The notes: generated from the sequence alone by a model not told the origin. Positions 1 to 12,324 are shown, counted from the stretch's first letter. The stretch is 64,000 nucleotides of DNA from Tenrec ecaudatus (GCF_050624435.1 NC_134539.1:148529525-148593524); one strand, 5' to 3'. Numbers and translations are program-made.

Positions 1-650
1 TTACATTTGTGTCGTCTGCATAATGAAGGTTTCCAATAAGCCTTCCTTCCATCCTGACACTGAGTTCTTCAACTTCTTTGATGACTTAGTCAGCATGTCT
101 AGGAATAAGCACAGTGCAAGGATACAACACTGACATGTGTCTTTCTTGATTTTAAACCTTAGAATTTCCTTGCTCGGTTTGAATGATTCTATCTTGATCC
201 ATGTACAAGTCCAGCATAAGTACAACTAAGTATTTGGGCACTTTCTTTCTTCTCAAGACCGTTCATAGTGGCTTGTGATCCACTTAGCTGGGGACTTTGA
301 ATAGTCACCCAAATACAAGTGAACACCTTTTTGATATTCTGTACATTTAGCCAAGATCCATCTGACCTCAGCAATATTCTACATCCTCCTCAGAGTCTGG
401 CTTGGACCTCCCTTTCAATGGATTACAGCAACCCTTCTTGTTGGTGTTCGGCAAAATTTTACTTGCTTGTGATATTGCTGATAACATTCCATAATTTCTG
501 CATCATTAGACAATTTTCCCATTCTTCTGGGGAACATTTCTTTGGAAGGGACACAAATATAGATCTCGTCTACTTGGCTGGCCCACTATGTGTCTTCCAA
601 TCTTCTTGACATAGGTGGGTGAGTATTTCCAGAGCTTGATCGGCTTGGTG
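1..650 (-). mobile_element. RTE LINE, 3' part of a 5'-inverted copy
   Basis: Read on the minus strand from about 645 to 1, this follows the reverse-transcriptase region of the RTE LINE seen elsewhere in the window (for example 22.9-23.5 kb, same order of motifs). It is full of stops and frameshifts and runs off the window at base 1. It lies head to head with the plus-strand piece at 660-1245. The minus piece begins at the element position where the plus piece stops, so I read the two as one insertion with an inverted 5' segment. Confidence 0.8.
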
Positions 651-659
651 ATTCAAGAC

Positions 660-1245
660 AGATTCACTTTCTTGAAACATGACAGGAAATTCGCCTACTG
701 AGGAATGACATCAAGGACATTAAACAGGAGGAAAGAAATGGTCATTAAAATGACCAGAAAGAAATAAAAGATCAAAGTAGATGTCAGGCTGACTTTTGAA
801 CGTGCTGTTAGTTATAACATCGCTCAGGTAAATGGAAGAAATGATGGATTGAAAGAGCTGCATAGAAAATGTCAAAGTGCAGCTTGAGAAGACAAAGTAA
901 AATAATAGAGTGAAATATACAAAATGGGGAACATTCTCAGCCTATTCTAAGCTTAAAGAACTGGAAAAAAATTCAAGCCTTGAGTTGAAATATTCCATCA
1001 GCAAAATATTGAGCGACGTTGGAAGCATCAAACTAAAATGGAAGGGATTCATAGTTCCTGTACCTAAACGAGCTAGTTGGCATTCCACCATGTCAACAGG
1101 CAGCGAGTGACTCAGAACTGATGCCATCGAAGGCTAAACTACACTGAAGACATTAGTGAAGAACAAGGCTCCAAGCGTTGATGGAGCACCAATTTAAATG
1201 CTTCAACAAGCTCATGACGCACTGGAAGCGCTCACCCTGTATTCT
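660..1245 (+). mobile_element. RTE LINE, inverted 5' segment of the same copy
   Basis: Plus-strand RTE sequence covering the linker between the endonuclease and RT parts and the start of RT. It parallels 22.35-22.95 kb: GACATCAAGGACATTAAAC near 710, and AACAAGGCTCCAAGCGTTGATGG near 1162. The open frame at 910-1110 is a decayed shadow of this ORF. It ends near 1235 at the element position where the minus-strand piece begins. Confidence 0.8.
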
Positions 1246-1629
1246 TGTCTACTTGTTGGACTGACAGCTGAACCATGGGGCAACTTCCAGGCCTAAAAAG
1301 TAATTTAGGCCCATGGAGAGAGGCCCGTGTGGGACAAATCTCTCAAAATCATAAAAAATACCAGGCTTACTGCTTTGATGGTGTGTGGCAGAACCTCTGA
1401 GGCTTTGGTATTTGTCCAGTTTTAAATGCGATTTTATTCTTCTGATTACTTATTGCCATATGGATCTATATGATTTCATAAGAATCTCTTAGCTGGATAA
1501 AATGAGTGAAGACTTCGCTATTGTAAAGGGGAAACGTTCTCTTTATGTATTTGGAAAACTTAGAAAACGAGCTACTTGTAGAAATCAAGATGAGAGTTTT
1601 TGTGATCAGAATGATCCTGTGGCCCTGGA
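1246..1629. other. unique sequence, nothing recognised
   Basis: No convincing repeat, exon or RNA gene. Open frames are short, overlapping and without family resemblance. Confidence 0.5.
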
Positions 1630-1790
1630 GTCAATTTCAATTTCTCGGGAACCCTACAGGGTTCTTGAGACTGTCAGCATTTAAGGGAGCAGACAGCCTC
1701 ACCGGACTCCTGCAAGAGTGTCAGTAGGTTAGAGCTCCTGCCCTGGAAGTCAGCAGCCCAACAGTATCCCCTCAACCACAGAGATGCTTC
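1630..1790 (-). mobile_element. AfroSINE, degraded
   Basis: Minus-strand SINE: the body motif ACCCTACAGGGTTCTTGAGA sits near 1650 and the tRNA-derived head near 1755-1785. It is heavily diverged and its 3' tail is indistinct. Confidence 0.6.
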
Positions 1791-1844
1791 AATGAGGGTT
1801 AAGTTTTATTTTATTCCATGAATGTCTACTTTTATTATTACTTT

Positions 1845-2038
1845 GGCATCCTGCCCTAGTGGCTAAGTAGGCTGCTATCTACAAGGTCAGCAGTTGGACT
1901 CCACCAGCTGCTCTGCAGTCGAAAGGTGAGACTATTTTGTTCCAGAAAGATGTGCAGCCTTAGAAACCCTAAGGAGCAGTTTTGCTCTGTCCGATAGAGT
2001 TGTTTTGTGTCAGAATCGTCTCAATAACAGGTTTTTTT
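1845..2038 (+). mobile_element. AfroSINE, full-length
   Basis: The head CCCTAGTGGCTAAGTAGG (tRNA A-box side) is followed by a B-box-like AGGTCAGCAGTTGGACTCC near 1887, then the AfroSINE body and the tail TCAGAATCGTCTCAATAACA before a T-rich run. The head is internal promoter sequence for RNA polymerase III. Confidence 0.85.
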
Positions 2039-2089
2039 TCATTTTTAATGGAATGCTTATTTCATGCCCAGAACATAATATAAATTCTC

Positions 2090-2210
2090 AGCATTTATGC
2101 GTATTAATAATTTAATCCTTAACTTGGGAAAATTTATGCTACCCACATTTTACAGATGAGAACATGGAGACACGGAAAAGATCACAAAAAACTTACCTGA
2201 TTCCATCAGT
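2090..2210 (+). mobile_element. MIR SINE fragment
   Basis: TTTAATCCT near 2111 followed by CATTTTACAGATGAG at about 2146 is the diagnostic core of the old mammalian MIR family. The flanks decay into unique sequence. Confidence 0.65.
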
Positions 2211-2445
2211 TGGTAGACAGTAGAACACAATCTAGTCGAGGTAGTTTTAGCAAGAAGAGCTCCAGCTAACAGGGAGGCACAAGCATACACATCTGGAAAG
2301 ATGCGGGGGAGATCTGGAAGTCTGTTTCCAGAAAATCTTGGAACTGCTCGGAAGTACTGAGAAGCTAATGCTGAGAATTCATCTGCTTGCAGCTTGAAGG
2401 GGGTCAGTTCAGAAGGATGCTGAACCCCCCACACACAACCTTTCA

Positions 2446-2446
2446 G

Positions 2447-2480
<34 letters not shown>

Positions 2481-2487
2481 ACACACA
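2446..2487. repeat. (CA)n microsatellite
   Basis: About 20 CA units with one interruption (AGACAC). The minus-strand open frame over it gives a cysteine/valine run that is an artefact of the repeat. Confidence 0.95.
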
Positions 2488-2564
2488 CCCTTTATCTACT
2501 GACACCTAAGTGCTGCTCACAATTGCCACCAGAGAATGCAAGTGCATTCTACTCTTTCTTTGTT

Positions 2565-3190
2565 GTTGCTAATACTTTTATTGGGAGTTCTTACATCTCT
2601 TATCACAAATCACCTTCCATACACTCATCCAGTGTGTCAAGCACATTTGCACATATGCTGCCACCATCATTTTCAAAGCATTCTCTTCCCACTTGAGCCC
2701 CTGATATCAGCTCCCATTTCTCCCCCTCCCTCCCCTGCCCACTCTTCTTCATGAACCCTTGATAAGTTATAGATTATTATTTTCATATTTTACATTGTCC
2801 TCCGTTGCCCCTCACCCACTTTTCCGTTGTTCATCCCCCTGAGAGAGGGGTTATAGATTGATCCTTGTGATCAATTGCCTCTTTCTTTCCCCACCCTCTC
2901 TTAATCCTCCTGTTATCTCCACTCTCATTGTTGGCCCTGGGAGGGGTGGTGGTGGAGGTGGTGGGTATCTATCCTGGATTCCCTGTGTTGTGGGCTCTTG
3001 TGTGTAGCAGTGTGCATGCTCTGGTCTAATCTGATTTGTAAGGTAGAATTGAGGTCATGGTAGTGGGGGGAAGGAAGCTCCAAAGAGCTAGAGGAAAATT
3101 GTGTGTTTCATCAATGCTATACTGCACCCTGCATGCTCATCTCTTCCCTGTGACTCTTGCATTTTTCAAATCTCCAATAGTGTTCTGTCA
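2565..3190 (-). mobile_element. L1 LINE 3' UTR
   Basis: Minus-strand L1 3' end. The extreme 3' end (CTTTTATTGGGAGTTCTTAC on the plus strand) is at 2573. It continues through the polypyrimidine block (the complement of the L1 3' UTR polypurine tract) near 2705-2760 and a second block near 2820-2900, into the upstream 3' UTR. The same sequence recurs at 3568, 18465, 27797, 52750, 57478 and 63848. This is the longest 3' UTR of the set, and no ORF2 remains. Confidence 0.75.
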
Positions 3191-3263
3191 GCAAACCTTA
3201 CTGTAATAAAATGGGAGAGATAACCTGGGAAGTGAAGTTCTTCCTGGGTACATGTAGGTTGGG

Positions 3264-3285
3264 TGTGTGTGGGGGGGGGGGGGGA
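3264..3285. repeat. G-rich run
   Basis: A GTGTGTG stretch runs into about 14 consecutive G, then AGGAGGG. It is a low-complexity tract. Confidence 0.9.
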
Positions 3286-3567
3286 GGAGGGTGTCTCAGT
3301 AGGACAAAAATCGCCTTAGCTGTTAAGAAACAATGCCCTGCACATTACTCAAGTTCAACCCAAGCTGACTGACTCCAGTGTTCATTCCTGGGGTTGCTTT
3401 ACATTAAACTTGTTGTCCACCAGGAACTCAAAATGTGTGGTAAATTCTAGGGATCTTTAGTTCTGAAAGGCACTAATAGATGTTCCAGACAAATTAGGGA
3501 GCACCAGCAATAAAATTGTGAAATATTGATTTAAGAAAAGTTCAACAGATTTTTTTCCCTTACTGTG

Positions 3568-3752
3568 TTTTTTTTTTAAAACAAATTATTCTACTGGGGA
3601 CTCTTCCCACCCTTATAACTATCCATACACCAATTGTATCAAGCACTTTGGTACATATATTGTCATCATCATTCTCAAAACATTTTCTTTCCTCTTGAGC
3701 CCTTGGTATCAGCTCCTCTCTTTCACCTCCTTTCCCACCCTCCCACTGAACA
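3568..3752 (-). mobile_element. L1 LINE 3' end, truncated
   Basis: Same 3' UTR as at 2565, preceded on the plus strand by a T-run (the poly-A tail of a minus-strand insertion). About 185 bp, severely 5'-truncated as is usual for L1. Confidence 0.75.
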
Positions 3753-3769
3753 GATTTCTTTAACTGCAA

Positions 3770-6700
3770 GACTTTTCAGAAGGTTTAAAAAATTTTTTAA
3801 TAAACTGAAAGTATAACAAACATCCGAGAAATGACCAGGAGTGAACATTGTCCCAAGTAAGGTTATGTGCCTATAAAACCTTTATTTTCTTTGCAGGGGG
3901 TAGGGTGGAGTGCCCCGTCATCTTAGAGAATTGTAGTGTTTCCTGGATTTCTGTTTGGGAAATTTGACTTAAATTTATTTTTACCATCTGTATCTGTTTA
4001 GTGACTATTTTTAAATCAAAATGTTAGACTTTATATTTGTTCTCTTAAATGTCACTGCTCTAGTCTGGTGAGATTATTTGGAATTTTGATTCTGTGGTTT
4101 CTTATGCCGGCTGTGGTCTGCCAAATTGCTGTCACCCACTGTGGTGTGACACTATCTGTGTGTGTGTGGTTTTTATCCAAGTCACAGATATAATGTTGAC
4201 TGAACAGCACAGGGAATATAGTAGCATGGAATTAATGACTTTTCCCCAGTGTGAACCCAAGACCCCGATCACTCTTCTTCCAGTGGAGTTAGTCAGGAGC
4301 CTGAAATCAACCTCAAAGCGCTATAACTTGTACCAAAGCTATACAGAGGGGCTATATTAAGGATGCTTTGTTTAAATCAATAGCTTGTGATTTCATGTGC
4401 CTAACGAATCAGTCAAAAACCAAGGCTCATAGCTATACTTCATATACCTGTTGAATGATTATAGCCTGATGTCTTTACTTGGAACTCCAAGTGATATTTT
4501 TTATTTTCAGTATTTTCATATTTTAATATGGCAGATTTTTAAATAATTGGAAATACCATGTTGCTCACATGATAGTGTCAATTCACCTCTAACAGAGTTA
4601 TAGTTCATTAGCGAACACGAATGAACTGCAACCACCCTCATCATGATCCACCTAGCTCATCAGTCTTTAAGCATCCAAAGTGGAAATGTAATTAATTTTC
4701 AGATTAAGGATAAGGTTATCATACCTACATATTCCTGTGTCATGCCTGAGGAGATTCTTATTTCGATGAGTATTTTCTCAATGACTTCTTCTTATGCTCA
4801 CCTGCTTTTGAGCCCAGAGCTGTACATTTTCTGAACCCGAACACGTCACCAGATCCGATGTGACTTCGGTTAATAATTCACTGCAAACCCCCAAACAAAT
4901 CCATTTAGATTTTAGATATCCCATGCATAAAATTTTCTCAAAACACTGCAAAAACTCAGTGTTATAGGCCCCAGATGAACTGACCCATGAGCAGATAGTA
5001 GGATAAAGCTCAGTCTGCCAAATAAAAGAAGTGAACTAAGGATGCTAAGTGTTTCGCTTAAATCAATGGCGTGGAAATGAATACCCTAGATTTAAATGTT
5101 TTTCAACTGAAAAAAGAACATGTGGGGTTTTTATTAGGCACTTGTTGCTGGACCTGTATGAGGGGGCTTTGAACCATTTATGGAGAAATGGAGTTAAAAG
5201 ATAATCAAATTTCTGTCCATAGATGTTTTGAAGCCCCCTTCTATTTGTAGAAACATGATTTTTTTCATTGTAGTGATGATACCTGAGTCCTTGGCGACAC
5301 TGGATGTTCATTTGAGATTTTGTTTTTTATTTGATCTAAATTTAGAGTCAATATCTATGCCAGCGGGGATTGGAAATTTCTAATATGTAACAGATCACTG
5401 CTTCACGTGTCTCCTCTTCCAAGCTGAGACAAGACTTCTTTTAGTCTTTATACTGTGTCCCTGCACTTGAGAAAGACAACAACATGGATACTGAGATAGC
5501 TCTGTGATGACTCATGAATTAAGTGTTTAGAAGTTGTCTTCATTGTTTTAATCAGAGCTTTCTCTTTTCTTAATCTTCTAAGTAACATTTTATTTATAAC
5601 CTTTTGGCAGATAAAATGTCAGCAAATAATCAAGACAATTTTAACATGAAAATATTTAAAGCATTTTAATTCAACAATTCTTAAGTGTTTTTCAATAAAA
5701 TAACCAGTGAACTTCTCTGCGGTAGCAAAGATTTTAATTCTCTGTCCCATTACAAATTAATCTAAATATTTGGTAATATTTTCAAGATTTTATAAAACCA
5801 TTTTATCGGGGCTCATAGAATTCTTATCAGAGCTATTTGTTATAGCACCAGTCTCATGAATATGTTCATATTTAAAGGCAAAGCATTCCCGAAGCCCATA
5901 TGTATATAGTTTTTAAACATAACGGATTCTTGGAACGGAAAAGATGCTGAAAATTTTCTACCAGCTCTTGGAATCCCTTTTGTAAATCTGATGTGTAAGC
6001 ATGCCTAATATTTAGGAAAAATAGCCACGACTTTATTGGTATTCTGTACTTCCAATCGATGTCTAAAGAATGACAGGCCAGAGAGAGAGAAGAGAACAGA
6101 TTGAAATCCACCTTTCTGAGGGGATGCTTACATTGGAACAAAGAAATAGAAAGCACAAGTTGTTTATGTTTTCAGGGTTTTTGTTTTTGTTTTTTACTAT
6201 TTCCAGTTTTTCTTATAAAGGGAGAACTTAAAAGAAACATTTTCAACCATTATAAAAGAGGAAGTAATGTTGAGAAACTGAAAACTTTTGAGGTATTAAG
6301 AAATTACCATCCCGGTTAACAAAAAAAGAAAGAAAGATAAAATATATATCACAAGGAAAGGGATCCTTGGGGATTTAATTATATTAGGCGGTACATCACA
6401 GGGGAAAGCAAGAAGTCAGGTTTCTAAAATGACATTTAGAGATCGAAAGTCCCACTTCTCATGATTGAAAAACCCAGGAGACAATAAGGCCCCGAATCCA
6501 GGAATATCTGAGGTGATAAAAAAAAACACACTACATATAAAAAGGCGACAGAAAGAGCGATCCCCTGGCCTAATTTCCATGTGCTCACGATGCTTCCACC
6601 TGGCCTTGTCTATCAGAAAGTCACTCAAGTGGCATGTGAAGGACACCCTGTGGCTTTGGCTCGGACAGTGCAGACACTTGTGACCTTTCGAAGTTTTGTC

Positions 6701-7125
6701 AGCTTGCTTTCAGCTTCCTTGGGCACGTTCAGAGCTATATTGACACTATTTAGTATACATTTTCTCCCAATAACTACCTCCCCATAGATTCATATCATTG
6801 CTGTTGGAAAGGGAGGCTGGCTTCATTTTTGTTTTGGTTTTTGCTTTGGTAACGATAGGAGGCAGGGAAATACCTGAAGAAAGCTACACACAAGCGTTAC
6901 CTTCCTTGGGTCTCTTCCATGAGGTCTGAACAAAGCCTACGGATGTGGACTATTCACTCCTCGCGCTCAAAGGGCAGACAGAACTTGTTCATCGGAGACA
7001 GACAGGCAAAAATCAGTGCTTACGATTGGACAGGCTTCCATCTACAGCTTTGCCTCATACCATCAGGAGGAACGAGCCCTTAGAGCAGGACTTCACAATT
7101 GGAAGATGGTCAGCCAAAAAGAGGA
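3770..7125. other. mostly unique sequence
   Basis: Apart from a small MITE at 5161-5240 I see no recognisable repeat or exon. The open frames near 4094-4360, 5063-5311, 5872-6156 and 6416-6787 lack homology, conserved motifs and plausible splice partners. An AG-rich low-complexity stretch lies at 6322-6350. Confidence 0.5.
5161..5240. mobile_element. 80-bp MITE with terminal inverted repeats
   Basis: AGGGGGCTTTGAA at the left is answered by TTTTGAAGCCCCCTT at the right, near-perfect inverted termini of about 13 bp around an internal part that is itself partly palindromic (CCATTTATGG... / ...CCATAGATG). No coding capacity. Size and palindromic form resemble mariner-derived MITEs such as MADE1, but the sequence differs. 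A related copy is at 53833-53912. Confidence 0.65.
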
Positions 7126-7129
7126 TTTC

Positions 7130-7435
7130 TCTGTAACTCTTCATGAGATCGATGGGCCCCTATGTACAGCAGAACACATGACTCAACAGTACTGGGCCAT
7201 CCTCACCACCGTTGCCTGCTTTCAGCCCATTGTTGCAGCCACGGTGTCAATCTGTCTCCTGGTGAGTCTTCCTGCTTTCCACAAACATGCTACACATTAC
7301 GATGTGCTTCTCCATGGGTTGGTCCCTCCTGATAATAGGTCCAAAGTATAGGAGATGAAGTTTTGTCATCCTTACTTCTAAGAATCACTCGGGCTGTACT
7401 TAGTTCAAAACAAATCTGTTCATTTCTCAGGCAGC
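7130..7435 (-). mobile_element. RTE LINE 3' end
   Basis: Minus-strand RTE tail and adjacent C-terminal ORF. On the plus strand GCCCATTGTTGCAGCCACGG (about 7227) and GTTGGTCCCTCCTGATAATA (about 7320) are the complements of RTE motifs seen at 24.6 kb and 20.6 kb. The overlapping open frame at 7016-7351 is antisense to this relic. Confidence 0.75.
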
Positions 7436-8189
7436 TCCCCTGCTAGTTATGGAAATTATATTTTATAATATTTTAGGAAACTTTGTACATATCCATGAAG
7501 AGAGATAATATAGGAAGAAAACTGTCATAGCATCCCTTAGAATATATAGAAAGAGGCAGCTCTCAGCACCCATTAGGGAAGTGACATCCATAGCAGGACC
7601 TAGGTGTAGAGATACTATTTAATTAGTCTCAGGTGTGAGAGAAAAATATTTTAGGCATGCTGGACTCTTCCCTCACCCGGATAAACCATGGATTGTCAAG
7701 TCTTCAAGACTTAATACATTTCACTCTTCCTAAATTGTTATCCTCTTACTGCAATGTCTAGCACATTGTAAAGGTCAAATGAGCTGTCATCCTCTCTTTG
7801 CCTATTTTTTCCCTTTAATAAAGGTTTGCCTATAACTCATTCATACTCTCAGATGATTTAGTCATGCTGTGTTATAGCTACCTGCTTCCACGTCTGCTCA
7901 CACTTTGAGCCTTTATAAGGGCTCGGTAGTCTCTTGGATGGTCAGTAGTCAGCAATGCACTTAGGCACAGAGAAGTTTATTGGATTAAATTTAATCACTA
8001 GGAGAATCACATGAATATGATTTTTTCTTGAGAATTGCTACGGAAGATAGATACAGGCATAAGGTGAGGCTGGGTCTAAGATGTTTGTGTCACGTGTACT
8101 ATCATATAGAAAGGTACAAAATTAGAAATTGTAATTATGGGAAGGAAACTAAAAAAGGACTGAGTTGGAGGCTTGGCTGGAATGGAAAG

Positions 8190-8315
8190 AAGATCCATAT
8201 GGTATCAGTTCAATCAGAAACAATTGTGAGGCTGGAGCAGGACTGGGCAGTGTTTGGTTCTGTTGCGCATAAGGTCGCGATGGGCTGGAACTGACTAGAA
8301 GGCACCTAACAACCA
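8190..8315 (+). mobile_element. RTE LINE 3' tail
   Basis: GACTGGGCAGTGTTTGGTTCTG near 8241, then CATAAGGTCGCGATGGGCTGG and GGCACCTAACAAC near 8300. This is the canonical RTE terminus in this genome, about 125 bp. Confidence 0.8.
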
Positions 8316-11300
8316 GAACATGGTCAAAGAGGATCAATAGGGAATGGTAACTGAATAGTCTCAGAATCACTGGGAATAAAAGCCCCCAAATGGTGAACCC
8401 TACCTTCTAATTTTTGAAGCTGAGAAAAACACTGCTTTGATTAACCAAGACCCAGAATAAGAAAACAGAATAAATGAGCCAGGCAGTGAGAAGGTGAAAG
8501 AGAGTGATTAGGAGCTGGCAGTTGCTCACAACAAGGATAAGCTTCTTGGGGCAGGTAAAGAGAGGACAGAGTACCTATCTGACAGGTGCTATATGGAGGG
8601 GGTGAACTTTGCACATGGAAATTTTCCATATAGGTTAGGGGGGGATGGAAGAACTGTTGACACAAAGTGATAATCGAAGATTCAGGAACTGAATCTCAAA
8701 GGAAATCTTAAAGAAAGATGAGCTGCTACTTTGGAAATGACCAAAACCGGCGCTGGGAGGGAAGTGGAGTCACCACAGGTGGCCATAAAGAGACGTTGAC
8801 CATGGGGAGGAGACACAGGAAAACTGTGGTGTAAAAGTTGAAAGCGAGTCTCAAAAGGAAGAGGTAGTCAATGTGGTCACCATCCTCAGAGGAAGCAGGA
8901 AGTATAGGCGTTGAGGGCACGCAGTCCTTGGGCTTGGCACAAACAAACTTCAGAAACCCCCTGAAAGGGCAGCAGTTTCCACCGAGAGAGGCGGGGGAAG
9001 CTGCAAGGAGGAAGGTGATTGTGGAAGTCAGCTGGGTGATGGACTATGACAATTAGGAGAGTCGTTGAGCCAGAGGTAAAATATTTTTTCAAAGCATAGG
9101 AATAGAAGTGGAGAATTTATCTGCATATAATTGAAGAAAGATAGATTGTGTTCCATGAACCTCTATGTCGATTACATTAACAGCATGCTGTGTTGAGGAT
9201 GGAATTTTATAGCCAAGCTTGAAATCAGTAATGAGAAAAAGTGTGTTCTTAATAATTTTTTTTTTATTTTGGGTCATTAGGCTTTGTACATATATTTTTA
9301 AATCTTATCAATTTATACATACATGCAAAATCTGGAAAGGTCGTATTCAGATTTGTGTGGAAGCTCTAGATTGATCTTGGAGGAAACTGTATCTTGATAA
9401 TATCTGAGTGTTATTTTTGGTCAAAAGACATTTTGTAAATGTATTTCTTTTTCCATTTACCTTCCAGAGGTGTTTTTTTGTTCTGTTTTTAAATATATAT
9501 GTACCTTTAAAAATTTGGATTACTCATATGCATGTTTTATTAATTTTCAAAATCTTGAACAGATTCATCTTTAAGTATGCCCTGATTTTTATGTCCAGCC
9601 ATCTTCTGCATGACTTCACTAGGGTGATGTCCATCCACATGTATGTCAGCCGCATATAAAATGATACGCGGTTATGTAAAATGATATGTGGTCAATTGCC
9701 TGCAAAGATGACGGTCAATAATCCCTTGCATCCTTACAGGTAGATGTCTTTTTCCTCTTCCCTGGAATATTCTCTGTTCTTAGGGTCTTCTTTTACTAGT
9801 AGAATATAATAGAAATCACACTGTGCTTTTTCTGAATAGCGATAGACCTGCTGAATTACTTGGCGGCTTGTTCAGCTACGTAAATCAGTTGTGGCAACCT
9901 TGGTGGGCCTCAGTGATCGCAATCAGTACCGTCCACTTGGGATGGGGGTTTTCTAGTGATAAATGGTCCGAAGGAGATTGAGACCTCAGAATTTTATTCT
10001 CGTTTCTCCTAACTAACGCACGAGGTGTGAAGTTCACAGCGAGAGCTTCTGCCCACCTTGCGTCATGCTGACCAAGTGGAGCTGACGAGAGATGCAGCAG
10101 AGACAGATAAGCTATCCTGCCAAGCTCTGGGAAATCAGTGCCTACAATCATGCATAAATGAAACAGTTATTATTTTATGTCCCTCACGTTTAGGGTAGTT
10201 TTTAATGTGGATATAGGAAAATAAATAAAGAGATGTGGATTTTCTCTTAGTAGAGGTACCTTCAAATGCTCATGGAAATGGAGGGGAAAAAATGAAGCAA
10301 TTCTAGGAGGCAGAAGAGAATGGAAAACTGTGGGAAGCTTTACAAGTTCAGGGAAAAATTATCTAATTTTTAAATTCTATTTTCCCACACACTTCCTGAA
10401 GTTCCCTTGTGTTTCGTAGGACTTATGGGAATATGGTAGAGAATTCCAAGTGCCGATCAAGCCACGACTCGCTACTAGCTACTAGTGAGTGCTCAGCCGA
10501 GCGGTATTCATTTGTGAAGACCGGTTAACGTGTGGATTTTCAGGGTGCCGGGGGTTGGGTGCTAAAAAATGGAAGTCACGATTGAAACAACTGTTGATCA
10601 TACCAAATGTCAGAGCATCTTGGGAACAAATGCACTGGCACCGTGTTTCAATTAGCAGAAAGTGGCACTGCTGGATTTTATGATTTTGGCGATGTTGTCC
10701 GAGTCTGGGTGCTGACTGCTACAGCTCACATTTACCAAGAATTAGCAAGCCGGCGGTTTCTCTGCGAAGCAATGCAAGCAATCAGCGCATGTCCTGAAGC
10801 ATTGAAAACATTCCCATATTTTTTAGACACTTTAGATTTAAAATAACAAAAGCAAACAAACCTCACTTACTCCATTGTCCCAACTTATAAAGGGTCTGAA
10901 AATGCGGAAAAACAAAATGAGGGGAATTATATACTTAAAAAATAAGGTAGTTTAAAATCTTTATAGAAAAAAGTTGTATCATATTAATGATATTCAATTC
11001 TGAGTCAATGTGTAAAATATGAGTTTTAAAGTTGCAAGAGGGGTCATTTGGGGGAGGGTCCAGGGTCCTGGAGGGCTTTGAAAGACCCATCATTTGTCAA
11101 GGTCCCAGGAGCAGTCCATCTTGGAGAAACAAGGGCTAAGGAAGGGATCCATAGGGCTGTCTGGTGAACAAAACACATAACCTCAGCCACACACACAGAA
11201 TTTCCAGGTGTCTGGGCAAATCAGTGGTCAAAGCAACTTGCCTGGAGGGGAGGTTTGAGAGGCTGAGGTTAGAGATAAAGCTCCAATGAAATCAGAATGT

Positions 11301-11454
11301 AGTATCAAGATTTAACATATGAACTTCACTGAACTAACTGGGTGAGGAACCAGCCAGCTGACTGGGACGAAGGGAAGAGAAGACATAACATCCTTGGTTT
11401 GTTTCTCCCAAGTCAGCTACAAGAAACAGGCAACCTGATGGCTTCACCTAGTCT
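8316..11454. other. unique sequence, nothing recognised
   Basis: No confident repeat, exon or RNA gene. A purine-rich stretch (8440-9060) might be a very old, unrecognisable repeat. Two imperfect copies of about 15 bp around AAAATGATA(C/T)G(C/T)GGT sit side by side at 9657-9690. Open frames at 9885-10151 and 10489-10846 have no identifiable relatives. Confidence 0.45.
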
Positions 11455-11580
11455 ACCTTGTCCACAACTCACAGTGACCTAACACAAAAGAGTAGAATTG
11501 CTTCATGGAAGTTCTAGGGCTGATGGGTTTGACCCCAGACTTCATTGAGCAGTTGCGTGTTTAATCTCTGTGCCACAGTC
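11455..11580 (-). mobile_element. AfroSINE, partial
   Basis: Minus-strand body and head: AACTCACAGTGACC near 11466 (complement of the GGTCGCTATGAGT tail motif) and a decayed head near 11560-11578. Part of the middle is missing. Confidence 0.6.
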
Positions 11581-11609
11581 TCCGCTTTCCCATGTCATAA
11601 CCCAAACTG

Positions 11610-11790
11610 AAAACCAAGCCCACCATTGTCATGGCAAGCAACCCAACTCTATAGACCCAGTAGAAGTGCCTCATGGGGTTTGCAAAGCTGTAAATCTTCG
11701 GGGACACAAACAGCCATACCTTTCTTCCATGAAGAAGCTTTTAACCTGGAGCCACGTAATTATCCCCCCTATGCCGTCAGGGCCCCTTTG
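11610..11790 (-). mobile_element. AfroSINE, degraded
   Basis: Minus strand: CATTGTCATGGCAAGCAACC (tail), CATGGGGTTTGCAAAGCTGT (body) near 11672 and CCGTCAGGGCCCC near 11773 (head). The head is more decayed than the body. Confidence 0.6.
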
Positions 11791-11987
11791 CAAATACCAT
11801 CGGGGATAGTAATGTCCCTGGCATCAGAGAATCCATTCTCTATGATCTAGCCTCATCCTTAAACGAAAAGGTTCCTTGCATTTGCCTGAATGTCTTCCTT
11901 GCCAGTTTCCAGCATCTCCCCACATCCCTTCACATCGCCAGTGGATGATCTTGGAGATCTTTCCAAACACCACCATCAACAGAAATG

Positions 11988-12160
11988 CTAGCTCGATGCC
12001 ATTGACTTGATGTTGATTGATAGTGATGCTGTGGGACCAGTAGAACTGTCCTGTAGGTTTCTAAGACCGTAACCCCTGACAGGAGTGGAAAGCCTTGTCT
12101 TTCACCCATGGAGCAGCTGGTAGAATTGAACGGCTGCCCTTTACCACCACCGGGGCTCCA
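11988..12160 (-). mobile_element. AfroSINE
   Basis: Minus strand, full order visible: tail TGCCATTGACTTGATG near 11997, body TGTAGGTTTCTAAGACCG near 12052, head ACCACCGGGGCTCC near 12145. Confidence 0.75.
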
Positions 12161-12324
12161 AAAGACCTTGCAAGTACCGTGACCTTATGGAAAGATATAG
12201 AAGCTTATGTTTACAGGCATTTCCTGAGGAAGAGGGCTTGGAGTTGAGGGCCTCTGATGTCAAAACACGCTGCCTTGTGTGTTATATGCCCTACCGCTCA
12301 TAGAGCATCTACTCTCCAGAGCAC

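Noticed and set aside
1845..2038. tRNA gene in the SINE head
   Set aside because: Only the promoter-like A and B box remnants are present; no cloverleaf can be formed, as expected for a tRNA-derived SINE.
2150..2488. 112-codon minus frame with cysteine-rich start
   Set aside because: The start is the translated (CA)n repeat and the end overlaps a MIR.
4340..5090. Weak duplication: TAAGGATGCT..TTTAAATCAAT(A/G)G at about 4360 and 5036
   Set aside because: Similarity covers only about 20-25 bp with a gap, too short to call a repeat.
10489..10846. Overlapping frames resembling a short exon
   Set aside because: The frames overlap out of register, have no known family and no convincing splice acceptor and donor pair.
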